Shown: positions 37,606-54,918, numbered from the stretch's first letter. The stretch: DNA of 64,000 nt from LD21 sp963715785 (GCA_963715785.1 OY970276.1:2108001-2172000), one strand, 5' to 3'. Made by a program: numbers and translations. Notes: generated from the letters alone by a model not told the origin.

Positions 37606-38334
37606 TTAGTCTTTGATGAACATACTCCTTATCTTCATTCTCAGAACTCCCCATAAGGCTTCGTTAAAGATACCTCCCGTCATTTTGGAGGCGCCTAATT
37701 TTCTATCAGTAAATATAATAGGAACTTCCACGATCTTATATCCCATTTTCCAGGTTTTAAATTTCATCTCAATCTGGAAACCATATCCTACTGATTTGAT
37801 TTTATCCAGTCGGATATTCTCAAGCACTTCTTTTTTATAGCACTTAAATCCGGCTGTTGTATCCATTATTTTCATGCCGGTGATCATCCTTACGTATATT
37901 GAAGCCACATATGACATTAAAACTCTGGAAAGTGGCCAGTTTACGACGTTTACTCCGCTGATGTATCGCGAGCCCACGGCCAGATCTGCTCCCTCTTCGG
38001 AACAAGCCTTATAGAGCTTTACGAGATCGCGGGGGTCATGAGAAAAATCTGCGTCCATCTCGTATATATAGCTATACCCTTTTTCCAGCGCCCATTTAAA
38101 TCCGGCAATATAAGCAGTTCCCAGGCCCAGTTTCCCTGGCCGTTCAACTATGTAAAGATTTTTGAAATTGAACTGGAGATCTTTCACAATCGTTGCAGTT
38201 CCGTCAGGTGAATTATCGTCAATAATAAGAATATCAAAGGCAACTGGCAAACCATAAATTGCTTTTACAATTGCTTCAATGTTTTCCCGCTCTTTATATG
38301 TAGGGATAATAACTATATTCGAAACTTTATCCAT
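37606..38334 (-). CDS. Polyprenol-phosphate mannosyltransferase-like GT2 glycosyltransferase
   Basis: The 242-residue protein is a single-domain GT-A enzyme of the dolichol-phosphate-mannose-synthase type. It has IVIIPTYKERENIEAIV at the N-terminus, DILIIDDNSPDGTATIV near residue 33, GLGTAYIAGFKWAL, the metal-binding DAD in YEMDADFSHDP near residue 98, and GSRY. It likely transfers a sugar to a polyprenol phosphate at the inner membrane. There is no C-terminal membrane domain. The start MDKVSN at 38334 gives the standard N-terminus. Confidence 0.88.
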   Translation of the reverse strand: MDKVSNIVIIPTYKERENIEAIVKAIYGLPVAFDILIIDDNSPDGTATIVKDLQFNFKNLYIVERPGKLGLGTAYIAGFKWALEKGYSYIYEMDADFSHDPRDLVKLYKACSEEGADLAVGSRYISGVNVVNWPLSRVLMSYVASIYVRMITGMKIMDTTAGFKCYKKEVLENIRLDKIKSVGYGFQIEMKFKTWKMGYKIVEVPIIFTDRKLGASKMTGGIFNEALWGVLRMKIRSMFIKD

Positions 38335-38495
38335 ATTATTGCGAAAATAAGGAAATTCATTTAATAGCCAGTGAATCAATAAAATTATTTGAAATTATCT
38401 TAGCTTTAATCCGTGAACGGGGATCAAAAAATATTTAAAGCGGATTACCTGTTGGAAATATAATAAAAGATAAGGACAGCCAGCAAAAATTTTAT

Positions 38496-39530
38496 ATGAA
38501 AACATCTTTTTGGATTTTAGTTGCTATCTTTTTGATAATGAGCGGTGATGCATTTGCGCAGCAAAAAAACTGGAGGCTGGATGTGTTCAGCTTTTTTGAT
38601 AACACCGAATTTGGGCATTCTGCTGTCAAGATACCGCAAACGATGGCAGGCGTTATAGTGGCGCCTGAAGCCGGTGTAGTTTGGGATACACTGAATAAAG
38701 TTAATGTCGGGATTAATCTTTTGCACGAATTTGGAAGTCCAAATGCAATCGACAGGTTTTATCCGACTGCGTATTTTGAATCTTTGAGAGGTTCTATGAG
38801 ATTTATAATGGGTGCATTTCCACGTTCTCGGGCTCTCGAAGACTATCCCCGGCTGTTTTTTCAGGATTCTATATCGTATTACAGGCCGAACATAAATGGA
38901 ATTTTCACTGAATACAGAAAGGGTGGCAATTATTTTAATGTCTGGCTCGACTGGACGGGACGACAGTCAAAAACGTTGAATGAAGAATTTTTTATTGGTT
39001 TCAGCGGGAAATACAGATCGGGAATATTCTATTTGCAGCATCATGGTGCAATGTTTCATTATGCTGGCAAGATGGATCCTGTTGTTGAGGAACCTCTTCA
39101 TGATAACCTACTGTTCCTTACATCTGCTGGAATTGATCTGGCAGAAATTACAGGGTTAAGTAAGCTTGAGACCAATGCCGGATGGGCTGTGCGGCGCGAA
39201 CGTTCACGTGCAGAGAATTCAGGCTGGATATCATCTAACGGGTTTCTTATGGAAACCAGGGTGGAATATAAATTCTTTGGACTATTCAATACATTTTTCA
39301 AGGGTGACGATATGATGCATTATTATAGTGAACTTGGGAATAAGCTTTACTGGGGTGATCCGACTTACAGATCGGGAACCTCCGACCGGGCAGATTTCTA
39401 TATCAGTTTTCTTAATAGCAGTACTGTTTCCCTTGATCTTACCTATTCTCTTACTTTTATGGAGAGCCGCATTTACCATGAGCAGATGCTTAAGGCTGTC
39501 ATAAACCTTAATTCCCTCGCGAAAAAGTAA
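38496..39530 (+). CDS. Predicted outer-membrane or secreted beta-rich protein, unknown function
   Basis: The 344-residue product has a signal peptide (MKTSFWILVAIFLIMSGDAFAQ) and an all-beta pattern with many aromatic residues (WRLDVFSFFDNTEFGHSAV, FNVWLDWTGRQSK, YFESLRGSMRFIMGAFP). This is consistent with a beta-barrel such as a porin-like protein. I do not recognise a named family. It is the last gene before rRNA operon 1. Confidence 0.6.
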   Translation: MKTSFWILVAIFLIMSGDAFAQQKNWRLDVFSFFDNTEFGHSAVKIPQTMAGVIVAPEAGVVWDTLNKVNVGINLLHEFGSPNAIDRFYPTAYFESLRGSMRFIMGAFPRSRALEDYPRLFFQDSISYYRPNINGIFTEYRKGGNYFNVWLDWTGRQSKTLNEEFFIGFSGKYRSGIFYLQHHGAMFHYAGKMDPVVEEPLHDNLLFLTSAGIDLAEITGLSKLETNAGWAVRRERSRAENSGWISSNGFLMETRVEYKFFGLFNTFFKGDDMMHYYSELGNKLYWGDPTYRSGTSDRADFYISFLNSSTVSLDLTYSLTFMESRIYHEQMLKAVINLNSLAKK

Positions 39531-39612
39531 ATTTAAGTATGCAGATAATAAGGCTAATCGATTCAGCCAATATTATTTTTTTAATAAAATTGAGTTTTTT
39601 TTGATCGTTTAC

Positions 39613-39642
39613 TTGTCGGGAATAAATCAATTTATATCTTTG
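39613..39642 (+). promoter_or_regulatory. rRNA operon 1 promoter P1
   Basis: CTTG (TTG at 39613-39615) and TATCTTTG (39635-39642) are exactly 19 bp apart, matching the Bacteroidota TTTG-N19-TAnnTTTG promoter. Confidence 0.75.
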
Positions 39643-39754
39643 CAACCCTTTAGGACAAAGAGTTGTTTGAACATCAGGAAAGACAGATAGACCGGCATAA
39701 GGAAGTAAAGGAATCAGGGAAAGAGAATGTCGGGGAAAAATATCTCATATTTTC

Positions 39755-39785
39755 TTTGGAAGAAATGTTTGAAGCGTTATCTTTG
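39755..39785 (+). promoter_or_regulatory. rRNA operon 1 promoter P2
   Basis: TTTG (39755-39758) and TATCTTTG (39778-39785) are separated by exactly 19 bp. The sequence from here to the 16S start is shared with operon 2, so this is the start of the conserved leader. Confidence 0.8.
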
Positions 39786-39996
39786 TCGTCCCAAAAGCAA
39801 AATAAGTTCTTGGAATAAATTGAAAGAATAAGAAGAAAGACCCTTCTGAGCGAAGGCTAAGTGGGGCAAATGTTCTTTGAAATTATGAAGTAAACAACCA
39901 GGCGAGATATGGAAATCTCGTCAAAAATTAACTTGTTAGTATTTTGAATTGAGTTCACGGGATTGTTTTTTGTAAAGAGATTTAAGAATAAATTTT
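39786..39996 (+). other. rRNA operon 1 leader
   Basis: Untranslated leader from P2 to 16S, nearly identical to 48871-49081. It includes AAGACCCTTCTGAGCGAAGG and a GAGATATGGAAATCTC hairpin, probably for antitermination and 16S processing. Confidence 0.6.
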
Positions 39997-41524
<1,528 letters not shown>

Positions 41525-41619
41525 TGGAGAAAAGCAATAACGTTGGCTATACCCTATGGGAAATAGTCACTTATCCGCCTGGTTTTTACTTCATTATTTA
41601 TAAGTTTCAGAGTCAGAAG

Positions 41620-41675
41620 TTAAGAGTTTAGAGTTTAGTACTCCAAACTCTAAACTTCAAACTCCAAACTCATTT
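41620..41675. repeat. Simple AGTTTAGAGTTT/CTCCAAACTC intergenic repeat
   Basis: AGTTTAGAGTTTAG and the inverse CCAAACTCTAAAC/TCCAAACTC form a palindromic stretch in the operon 1 spacer, of the same style as the CTCCAAACTCTAG spacers near coaX. Confidence 0.5.
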
Positions 41676-41729
41676 TATACTTTACTGGAGAAAATCCCTG
41701 CCATACTGTAGTATGGGAAAGTACTAATC

Positions 41730-41803
41730 AGTCCCGTAGCTCAGTTGGTTAGAGCACTACACTGATAATGTAGGGGTCCGCGGTTCAACTCCGCGCGGGA
41801 CTA
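41730..41803 (+). tRNA. tRNA-Ile (GAT)
   Basis: A full cloverleaf is present: acceptor AGTCCCG/CGGGACT, D arm GCTC...GAGC, anticodon stem CTACA/TGTAG with loop CTGATAA (anticodon GAT at 41764-41766), T loop TTCAACT, and discriminator A. CCA is not encoded. It lies in the 16S-23S spacer of operon 1 only. Confidence 0.96.
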
Positions 41804-41807
41804 CACG

Positions 41808-41903
41808 CCTTCGCCAAGGCTACGGCGTGCGATGCACACGTAACCGCAGCGATATTAGCTAATAGCTTTAATGGGCTTTGCCCGACGAAGCTTTAGCGAA
41901 GTC
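41808..41903. other. Spacer with palindromic segments before the tRNA-like array
   Basis: CACGCC...GGCGTG and CCCGAC...GTCGGG inverted pairs are visible. The second (41881-41907) uses the same CCCGAC/GTCGGG arms that replace the anticodon arm in the following array. Confidence 0.45.
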
Positions 41904-42783
41904 GGGGAATTAGCTCAGTTGGCCAGAGCATCCCGACGTTGGTCGGGAGGGTCAATTGTTCGACTCCCGGAAAAAGAGTTAATGGGGAATTAGCTCAGTT
42001 GGCCAGAGCATCCCGACGTTGGTCGGGAGGGTCAATTGTTCGACTCCCGGAAAAAGAGTTAATGGGGAATTAGCTCAGTTGGCCAGAGCATCCCGACGTT
42101 GGTCGGGAGGGTCAATTGTTCGACTCCCGGAAAAAGAGTTAATGGGGAATTAGCTCAGTTGGCCAGAGCATCCCGACGTTGGTCGGGAGGGTCAATTGTT
42201 CGACTCCCGGAAAAAGAGTTAATGGGGAATTAGCTCAGTTGGCCAGAGCATCCCGACGTTGGTCGGGAGGGTCAATTGTTCGACTCCCGGAAAAAGAGTT
42301 AATGGGGAATTAGCTCAGTTGGCCAGAGCATCCCGACGTTGGTCGGGAGGGTCAATTGTTCGACTCCCGGAAAAAGAGTTAATGGGGAATTAGCTCAGTT
42401 GGCCAGAGCATCCCGACGTTGGTCGGGAGGGTCAATTGTTCGACTCCCGGAAAAAGAGTTAATGGGGAATTAGCTCAGTTGGCCAGAGCATCCCGACGTT
42501 GGTCGGGAGGGTCAATTGTTCGACTCCCGGAAAAAGAGTTAATGGGGAATTAGCTCAGTTGGCCAGAGCATCCCGACGTTGGTCGGGAGGGTCAATTGTT
42601 CGACTCCCGGAAAAAGAGTTAATGGGGAATTAGCTCAGTTGGCCAGAGCATCCCGACGTTGGTCGGGAGGGTCAATTGTTCGACTCCCGGAAAAAGAGTT
42701 AATGGGGAATTAGCTCAGTTGGCCAGAGCATCCCGACGTTGGTCGGGAGGGTCAATTGTTCGACTCCCGGAAAAAGAGTTAAT
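41904..42783 (+). repeat. Eleven identical 80-bp tandem repeats resembling damaged tRNA-Ala
   Basis: An 80-bp unit is repeated 11 times without visible change and then runs straight into the genuine tRNA-Ala at 42784. The first 27 bases of each unit are identical to the 5' part of that tRNA (acceptor 5' strand, D arm). The remainder is a long palindrome, TCCCGAC-GTTG-GTCGGGA, in the anticodon-arm position. A T-loop-like TTCGACT follows, flanked by AATTG and CCCGG, which do not pair, and then GAAAAAGAGTTAAT, which cannot pair with the 5' GGGGAAT. The units therefore keep tRNA landmarks but cannot fold as a normal tRNA. They are absent from operon 2. This may be a recent expansion, a source of small RNAs, or an assembly artefact. 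Confidence 0.92.
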
Positions 42784-42857
42784 GGGGAATTAGCTCAGTT
42801 GGCCAGAGCACCTGCCTTGCACGCAGGGGGTCAAGGGTTCGACTCCCTTATTCTCCA
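42784..42857 (+). tRNA. tRNA-Ala (TGC)
   Basis: The cloverleaf is intact: GGGGAAT pairs with ATTCTCC with one G-T wobble, the D arm is GCTC/GAGC, and the anticodon stem CCTGC/GCAGG encloses loop CTTGCAC with TGC at 42818-42820. The T arm is AAGGG TTCGACT CCCTT and the discriminator is A. CCA is not encoded. It immediately follows the 80-bp array. Confidence 0.96.
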
Positions 42858-42989
42858 CGAGTTGGGTTCGACCCCCAAATTCCGCTCTGCGGAACTAAAA
42901 ACTCCCCTTTTAGGGGTTCGGTGGGTAAAGCCCGATAAAGTTCTTTGACATATTGGAAACAAATAAGTTAGTAAAATTTGATTAACTCA

Positions 42990-45888
<2,899 letters not shown>

Positions 45889-46013
45889 TACAAGTTTTAT
45901 TAACTTATTCCGATATGTCTAAGTTATTTAGATAAGACCGGATGACGGAAGTCAGAAGTCAGAAGCAAAGAAGATACATTCTTCGGACTTCAGACTCCAG
46001 ACTTCAAAAGATC
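45889..46013. other. 23S-5S spacer with GTCAGAAGTCAGAAG repeat
   Basis: The spacer holds the direct/inverted simple repeat GAAGTCAGAAGTCAGAAG and CTTCGGACTTCAGACTCC, nearly the same as in operon 2. The same motif forms the ends of the IS1634-type remnants. Confidence 0.5.
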
Positions 46014-46123
<110 letters not shown>

Positions 46124-46130
46124 TTAATTA

Positions 46131-46162
46131 AAGCCCTGGCAGAAATCTGGGGCTTCTTTATT
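46131..46162 (+). terminator. rRNA operon 1 terminator
   Basis: AAGCCC and GGGCTT form a stem directly after 5S, followed by CTTTATTATT. It is weaker than the operon 2 terminator. Confidence 0.65.
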
Positions 46163-46288
46163 ATTATACCTCATCCCCTAAATATGTTACAAATCTTTGG
46201 ATCACGAACAGTGAGGACGAAGCGAACTCAGAACTGAGATCTGCTACTTCTGGATTCTTTACGTCGGTACTGTTCAAATTTTATGACT

Positions 46289-46876
46289 TCATGATGCCTG
46301 TTCATGCAAGTGATTCACCAGGTTAAAGAACGCTACTGCCTCGTGCTTCTTTACCGGGAAGAGCATGATATCGTCTATTGCAATCAAGTGGGCCCGCATA
46401 AATCTGTTGTACGCATTCAATGCAGAAGAAGTCATCTCCTTCATCTTCAGAACATTTATGAGATCTTCCATGCTTGTAAAATAAGCCCTATAGCCTTTTA
46501 AAACAGCCTCATGCACCAGCCCCGCGGCAATAAATGTTTTGCCGGTTCCGCTTGGCCCCATTAAAACAACGTTATATGCCTGCTCCAACCACATCAGCTC
46601 GCGGATCTCCTGCATTTGATTTTTTGTTATGCCAGCTGAGAAGTTGTAATCATATTGATCCAGATCATGGTTTTTTGGAAGCCGGGCTAGTTTTATTCTG
46701 CGTTCCATATCGCTTCTTTGTCTCTGCTGGACTTCCTTTTCCAGAAGATCACAAGTATAGGCCAGGTAAGTTGGTTTATCTATTTGTGCCTGGTGAATAA
46801 ATTTCTCCGCATGGTTACGCATCAGCGTAAGACGCAAGTGATCCGCATACTGCTTTATTTTTTGTATCTGTTCCAT
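46289..46876 (-). pseudogene. istB: IS21-family helper ATPase IstB, truncated by internal deletion
   Basis: The first 195 residues are identical to the intact IstB at 56493, including the P-loop GPSGTGKT. After HLHEQAS the frame meets a stop because about 100 bp present in the intact copy is missing; the sequence resumes at GAAGTCATAAAA. The remaining tail (about 46175-46288) is recognisably homologous to the intact element's 3' end but has diverged, which is odd beside a perfectly identical upstream part. Confidence 0.85.
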
Positions 46877-46878
46877 TG

Positions 46879-48303
46879 TTATAAGATAGTCTCGTAAGTA
46901 GATATATTGCTTGTCTCTGGCATCATGTCCAATGTATCCAACCTGTTCTTTATACTTATTTCAGGTATTATCATAGTTACCTTTGATGTTTTTGATTCAA
47001 CCTGGTAATGCCTTGCTACCTCAATAAAAGTATTGGCATTATAGAGATTGTTTTCAAGGCAAAAGTCAAGTGACTGGACTAAAAAGTCCATTTCAAGACC
47101 GCGTATGTGCTTTTTCATCAGCAGCAGATTATCCCGAAAATAACGAGGTTTTTCCCTTGATATCATCTCTACATATTGAACGCTTTTTTCTTTATTGGGC
47201 AGCATGCCTATTATCTCTTCTTTAAGCTTTAGTATAGTTTGGCTCTTATCTCTTATGTGATCGGTATTGCGTATTGTCATCCCTCTTCCAAGACATAAAG
47301 GATGAATGGCCAGGAGATCATTATCCGGGGTATATAATCGTATTTCTTCATTGTAGTTTTTTAGTTGGACTACTGTTTCCGGCCCTTGATATGTTCCTGT
47401 TGGAAGTGTATAAAAATTACTCCTGTAATTTATCGTGTTATCCTTGCGGACTTTATACCTTAAAAGAGGTTCTGAAGCGATTTTTATTGGATTAGTCTTT
47501 ACCGGCAATAAATAACTGCGCTCTATCTCCCATTCCCTGACTGGAACCTTTTTTGTACTGCTGTGTTCCTTTGCATTTGCGGTCCGTGACAACCATGCCA
47601 GTGCTGATTGATTAAGATTCTCTTCACCTTCATAAATACGTCCGCGAAGAAAGTTGTATTTCACATATTTTACTGCATTTTCAACTTTCCCTTTACTCTC
47701 CGGATCAGATTTCCGGCAAAATATAGGTTTAAAATCCATCTGGCTGCAATAGATCTTAAATTCACGTGTCAGAAGTACGTCTCCAAGATTCTCATCCGTT
47801 ATTAATATTCTGTCCTGATCATAAATTATTTCCCTAGGTTGACCTTCATAAAATGCGAAGGCATTTTCATGAGCTGTAATAGCATCATGTGATGTGAATG
47901 GAGCATTCCTGAAGTAGACATATTTCTGACGGGACCGACACAGGATCAATACCATAAAATATACCTTTTTCCGGCTTGCTCCATTTGTTTGCATATTATA
48001 CTCTCCCATATCTGCCTGTGCCTGAAGCCCATAATCTAACTCCGGTAACTTTTGATATTGACGGGGCTGATGGCCTGCCTGTTTCTTTATCCCGTATTTA
48101 TTCCTTATAATCTGTACAAAATTGTATACAGTTTTACTATGAACATCAGGTAGTTGCGAGAACTCTTCTTTTAACCGATCCTCGACCTGCGCTGCTGACA
48201 GATAGGGATGACGATCCAGCAAAATCCTTACATATTCATAATAATCATTAAGCTTTCTGGGTAAATTTTTTGGCTGTTCGATCCATTTGAAAAATTCATC
48301 TTC
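46879..48303 (-). pseudogene. istA: IS21-family transposase IstA, N-terminus missing
   Basis: The frame corresponds to residues 50-523 of the intact IstA at 54919. Identity breaks at 48303/48304, before the GAAGATGAA codons, so the first 49 residues with the helix-turn-helix and the left end of the element are gone. The rve catalytic region is present. A shortened start (MLDRHPYLS at 48222) exists, but the protein would lack its DNA-binding head. Confidence 0.85.
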
Positions 48304-48697
48304 GTAATATTCTTTTTCGCCGTAGGCTATAAAGAATTTTAGTTGATTTTCACAATTATATTTTTTACCGCGTAGCGGTTAAACTACTGATACCCCGAAA
48401 AGATTGCTTCGCTTTACTTGCAATGACTCTTAATTGCGGGGAGGTGATTAAAAAGAAACTAGATAGAATTCAAAGTCATTGCGAGGAGTGAAATGACGAA
48501 GCAAACTCTTGGGTTTTGTTGCACTATATATAAAGGTATAAAAAAGTTCAAAAATGATTCTCAAATTGGACCAATAATTTTAAAATTCTTTGAAAATCCT
48601 CACCAGATGGGCCTCTTATTAAAGAATTAAATCACAGGCAGATACAAATTATATTGAAAAATAAATGCAATTATTATTAAAAATACTTGTCCATAAA
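48304..48697. other. Non-coding region upstream of rRNA operon 2
   Basis: Apart from a palindromic MITE-like sequence at 48402-48508, I see no gene here. The ACCGCGTAGCGGT palindrome lies at about 48367-48379. Confidence 0.5.
48402..48508. mobile_element. MITE- or REP-like palindromic repeat
   Basis: The left arm GATTGCTTCGCTTTACTTGC plus AATGAC is matched in inverse by GTCATTGCGAGGAGTGAAAT plus GACGAAGCAAACTC. The sequence type (CATTGCGAGG...GACGAAGCAA) is familiar as a dispersed non-autonomous repeat in many bacterial genomes. It contains no open frame. Confidence 0.6.
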
Positions 48698-48728
48698 TTT
48701 GGATTGTAATATTGATTTCATACATTTG
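48698..48728 (+). promoter_or_regulatory. rRNA operon 2 promoter P1
   Basis: TTTG (48698-48701) and TACATTTG (48721-48728) are exactly 19 bp apart, a perfect fit to the Bacteroidota consensus. The sequence differs from P1 of operon 1. Confidence 0.8.
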
Positions 48729-48839
48729 CACCCGCTTAAAGACAAAGAGTTGATTGAAGGGTAGGAGAGATAGGATTCCGGCTTTGAGGAGAAAGGGAAG
48801 CAGGGAAGGAAAAAGCCGGAAAAAATATCTCATTTTTTA

Positions 48840-48870
48840 TTTGGAATAGACGTTAAAAAGATTAACTTTG
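48840..48870 (+). promoter_or_regulatory. rRNA operon 2 promoter P2
   Basis: TTTG (48840-48843) and TAACTTTG (48863-48870) are separated by exactly 19 bp. The GTCGTCCC initiation region after it is shared with operon 1. Confidence 0.8.
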
Positions 48871-49081
48871 TCGTCCCAAAAGCAAAATAAGTTCTTGGAA
48901 TAAATTGAAAGAATAAGAAGAAAGACCCTTCTGAGCGAAGGCTAAGGGGGACAAATGTTCTTTGAAATTATGAAGTAAACAACCAGGCGAGATATGGAAA
49001 TCTCGTCAAAAATTAACTTGTTAGTATTTTGAATTGAGTTCACGGGATTGTTTTTTGTAAAGAGATTTAAGAATAAATTTT
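48871..49081 (+). other. rRNA operon 2 leader
   Basis: Nearly identical to the operon 1 leader at 39786-39996, with one or two base changes. It has the same GAGATATGGAAATCTC hairpin. Confidence 0.6.
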
Positions 49082-50610
<1,529 letters not shown>

Positions 50611-50935
50611 TGGAGAAAATCAATAACTGTTGGCTATACCCTATGGGAAATAGTCACTTATCCGCCTGGTTTTTACTTCATTATTATAATATCTGAAATT
50701 TGGCACTGGCCAGAGTCCCGATGGAAAATGGGAGTCAGGGGTTTCAACACCCTTAATTTCACAAGTTTGGGATTGCCCCCCTGCCCCGCGCAAAATGGAC
50801 AGGGGTTAAAACTGTCTCAAATCGGCAGTATTTTCTCCCCTTCAGGGGAGATGTCGCGCAGCGACAGAGGGGTTTTACCCGATAAAGTTCTTTGACATAT
50901 TGGAAACAAAAAGTTAGTAAAATTTGATTAACTCA
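50611..50935. other. 16S-23S spacer of operon 2, without tRNA genes
   Basis: No tRNA can be folded here. Beyond the shared first ~75 bases and the shared last ~50 bases, the spacer is unrelated to operon 1. It contains a CCCCTTCAGGGGAGATGTCG-type palindrome followed by CGCAGCGACAGAGGGG, of the dispersed C/G-rich family. Confidence 0.7.
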
Positions 50936-53840
<2,905 letters not shown>

Positions 53841-53978
53841 CACAAGTTTTATTAACTTATTCCGATATGTCTAAGTTATTTAAGTAAGACCGGAGACGGA
53901 AGTCAGAAGTCAGAAGCAAAGAAGATACATTCTTCGGACTTCAGACTCCAGACTTCAGACTCCAGACTTCAAAAGATC

Positions 53979-54088
<110 letters not shown>

Positions 54089-54094
54089 TTAATT

Positions 54095-54127
54095 AAAGCC
54101 CTGGATTTTATCCGGGGCTTTTTATTT
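54095..54127 (+). terminator. rRNA operon 2 terminator
   Basis: AAAGCCCTGGA and TCCGGGGCTTT pair through 11 bp (one T-G wobble) around TTTTA and are followed by a T-rich run. This is a strong terminator. Confidence 0.9.
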
Positions 54128-54137
54128 TTAATAACTT

Positions 54138-54205
54138 GTGGGAGAAGGAGGCTGAGCGAAGTGAAGTCCCGTATAGCGGGATCGTCGCCGACTTTAATTA
54201 AGAGC
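54138..54205 (+). pseudogene. 5S rRNA 3'-end remnant
   Basis: GTGGGAGA and, about 40 bp later, TCGTCGCCGACTTTAATTAA repeat the last part of 5S and its flank. Between them is an unrelated insert with a TCCCG...CGGGA pair. It looks like the relic of a duplicated 5S. Confidence 0.55.
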
Positions 54206-54218
54206 CCTTAGTTGTGGC

Positions 54219-54380
54219 CCCCCAACCCCCATGAAGGGCATAGCCATCAAGCTAATTTTTTTAACTCTCTGATATTCGGTGTATCAACCCCCCAACCCCC
54301 CACATGGGGGGCTTCAGATACCTGCGTTTCCGACTCCCGGTGCATCAACCCCCCAACCCCCCACATGGGGGGCCTAAGGT
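54219..54380. repeat. C-rich palindromic intergenic repeats
   Basis: Two copies of ATCAACCCCCCAACCCCCCA followed by CATGGGGGGC are present, plus a related CCCCCCAACCCCCATGAAGG. An inverse copy lies at about 57392-57420, on the other side of the IS21 element. Confidence 0.7.
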
Positions 54381-54444
54381 TGTTATAGTTTTTAGTTTTT
54401 TTCATAAGATTATTATAATTTTAATCTTGAAATCGAAAAACATC

Positions 54445-54819
54445 ATGAAAGGATTAAGTGTAGAATATCCAATGTATTATGATGCTAAACCTTCAATATT
54501 TAAGTTGGCAAAGGAATTAAGGAAGACTCAAACAGAGACAGAAAAAATCCTTTGGTTAAAACTAAATAAAAATCAGATTTCTGGTCTTCATTTTCGTCAA
54601 CAACATCCAATCAACAAATTTATCGTTGATTTTTATTGCCCTAAAATTAAGCTGGCTATCGAAATTGATGGAAGTATACATGATATTCCCGAATTTCATA
54701 ATCATGATCTTGGTCGAAGCGATATCCTGAATGACTTCGGAATTAAAGTTATCAGATTCACGAATGAACAAATAATAAATGAAACAGATTATACAGTAAA
54801 TCAAATTGAAGAGATGTAA
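54445..54819 (+). CDS. DUF559 (Vsr-like) endonuclease-fold protein
   Basis: The 124-residue protein has the DUF559 layout: EKILWLKLNKNQISGLHFRQ, then HPINKFIVDFYCPKIKLAIE with the predicted catalytic aspartate and glutamate, IDGSIHD, and IKVIRFTNEQI. The fold is the restriction-endonuclease-like (PD-(D/E)XK/Vsr) type; the biological role of these small proteins is not established. The start at 54445 is chosen because the upstream frame runs through C-rich repeats. The C-terminus (NQIEEM) ends 12 bp before the IS21 inverted repeat and may have been shortened by that insertion. Confidence 0.8.
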   Translation: MKGLSVEYPMYYDAKPSIFKLAKELRKTQTETEKILWLKLNKNQISGLHFRQQHPINKFIVDFYCPKIKLAIEIDGSIHDIPEFHNHDLGRSDILNDFGIKVIRFTNEQIINETDYTVNQIEEM

Positions 54820-54918
54820 GTAGCAACTTTGAAGTACCACTTTTTCGCAATCAAAAAGTGCCAGTTTAGAAAAAGAAAAAAAGCTTTCATATTAGAGGTG
54901 TGACTAAACCTGTGCAAT

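Noticed and set aside
41904..42783. CRISPR array
   Set aside because: The whole 80-bp unit is identical in every copy, so there are no unique spacers, and no cas genes are present.
42739..42948. Open frame spanning the end of the tRNA-like array and tRNA-Ala
   Set aside because: It translates tRNA sequence and repeat units; the region is explained by RNA genes.
54304..54444. N-terminal extension of the DUF559 protein
   Set aside because: It would translate C-rich palindromic repeats; the family starts near MKGLSVEYP.
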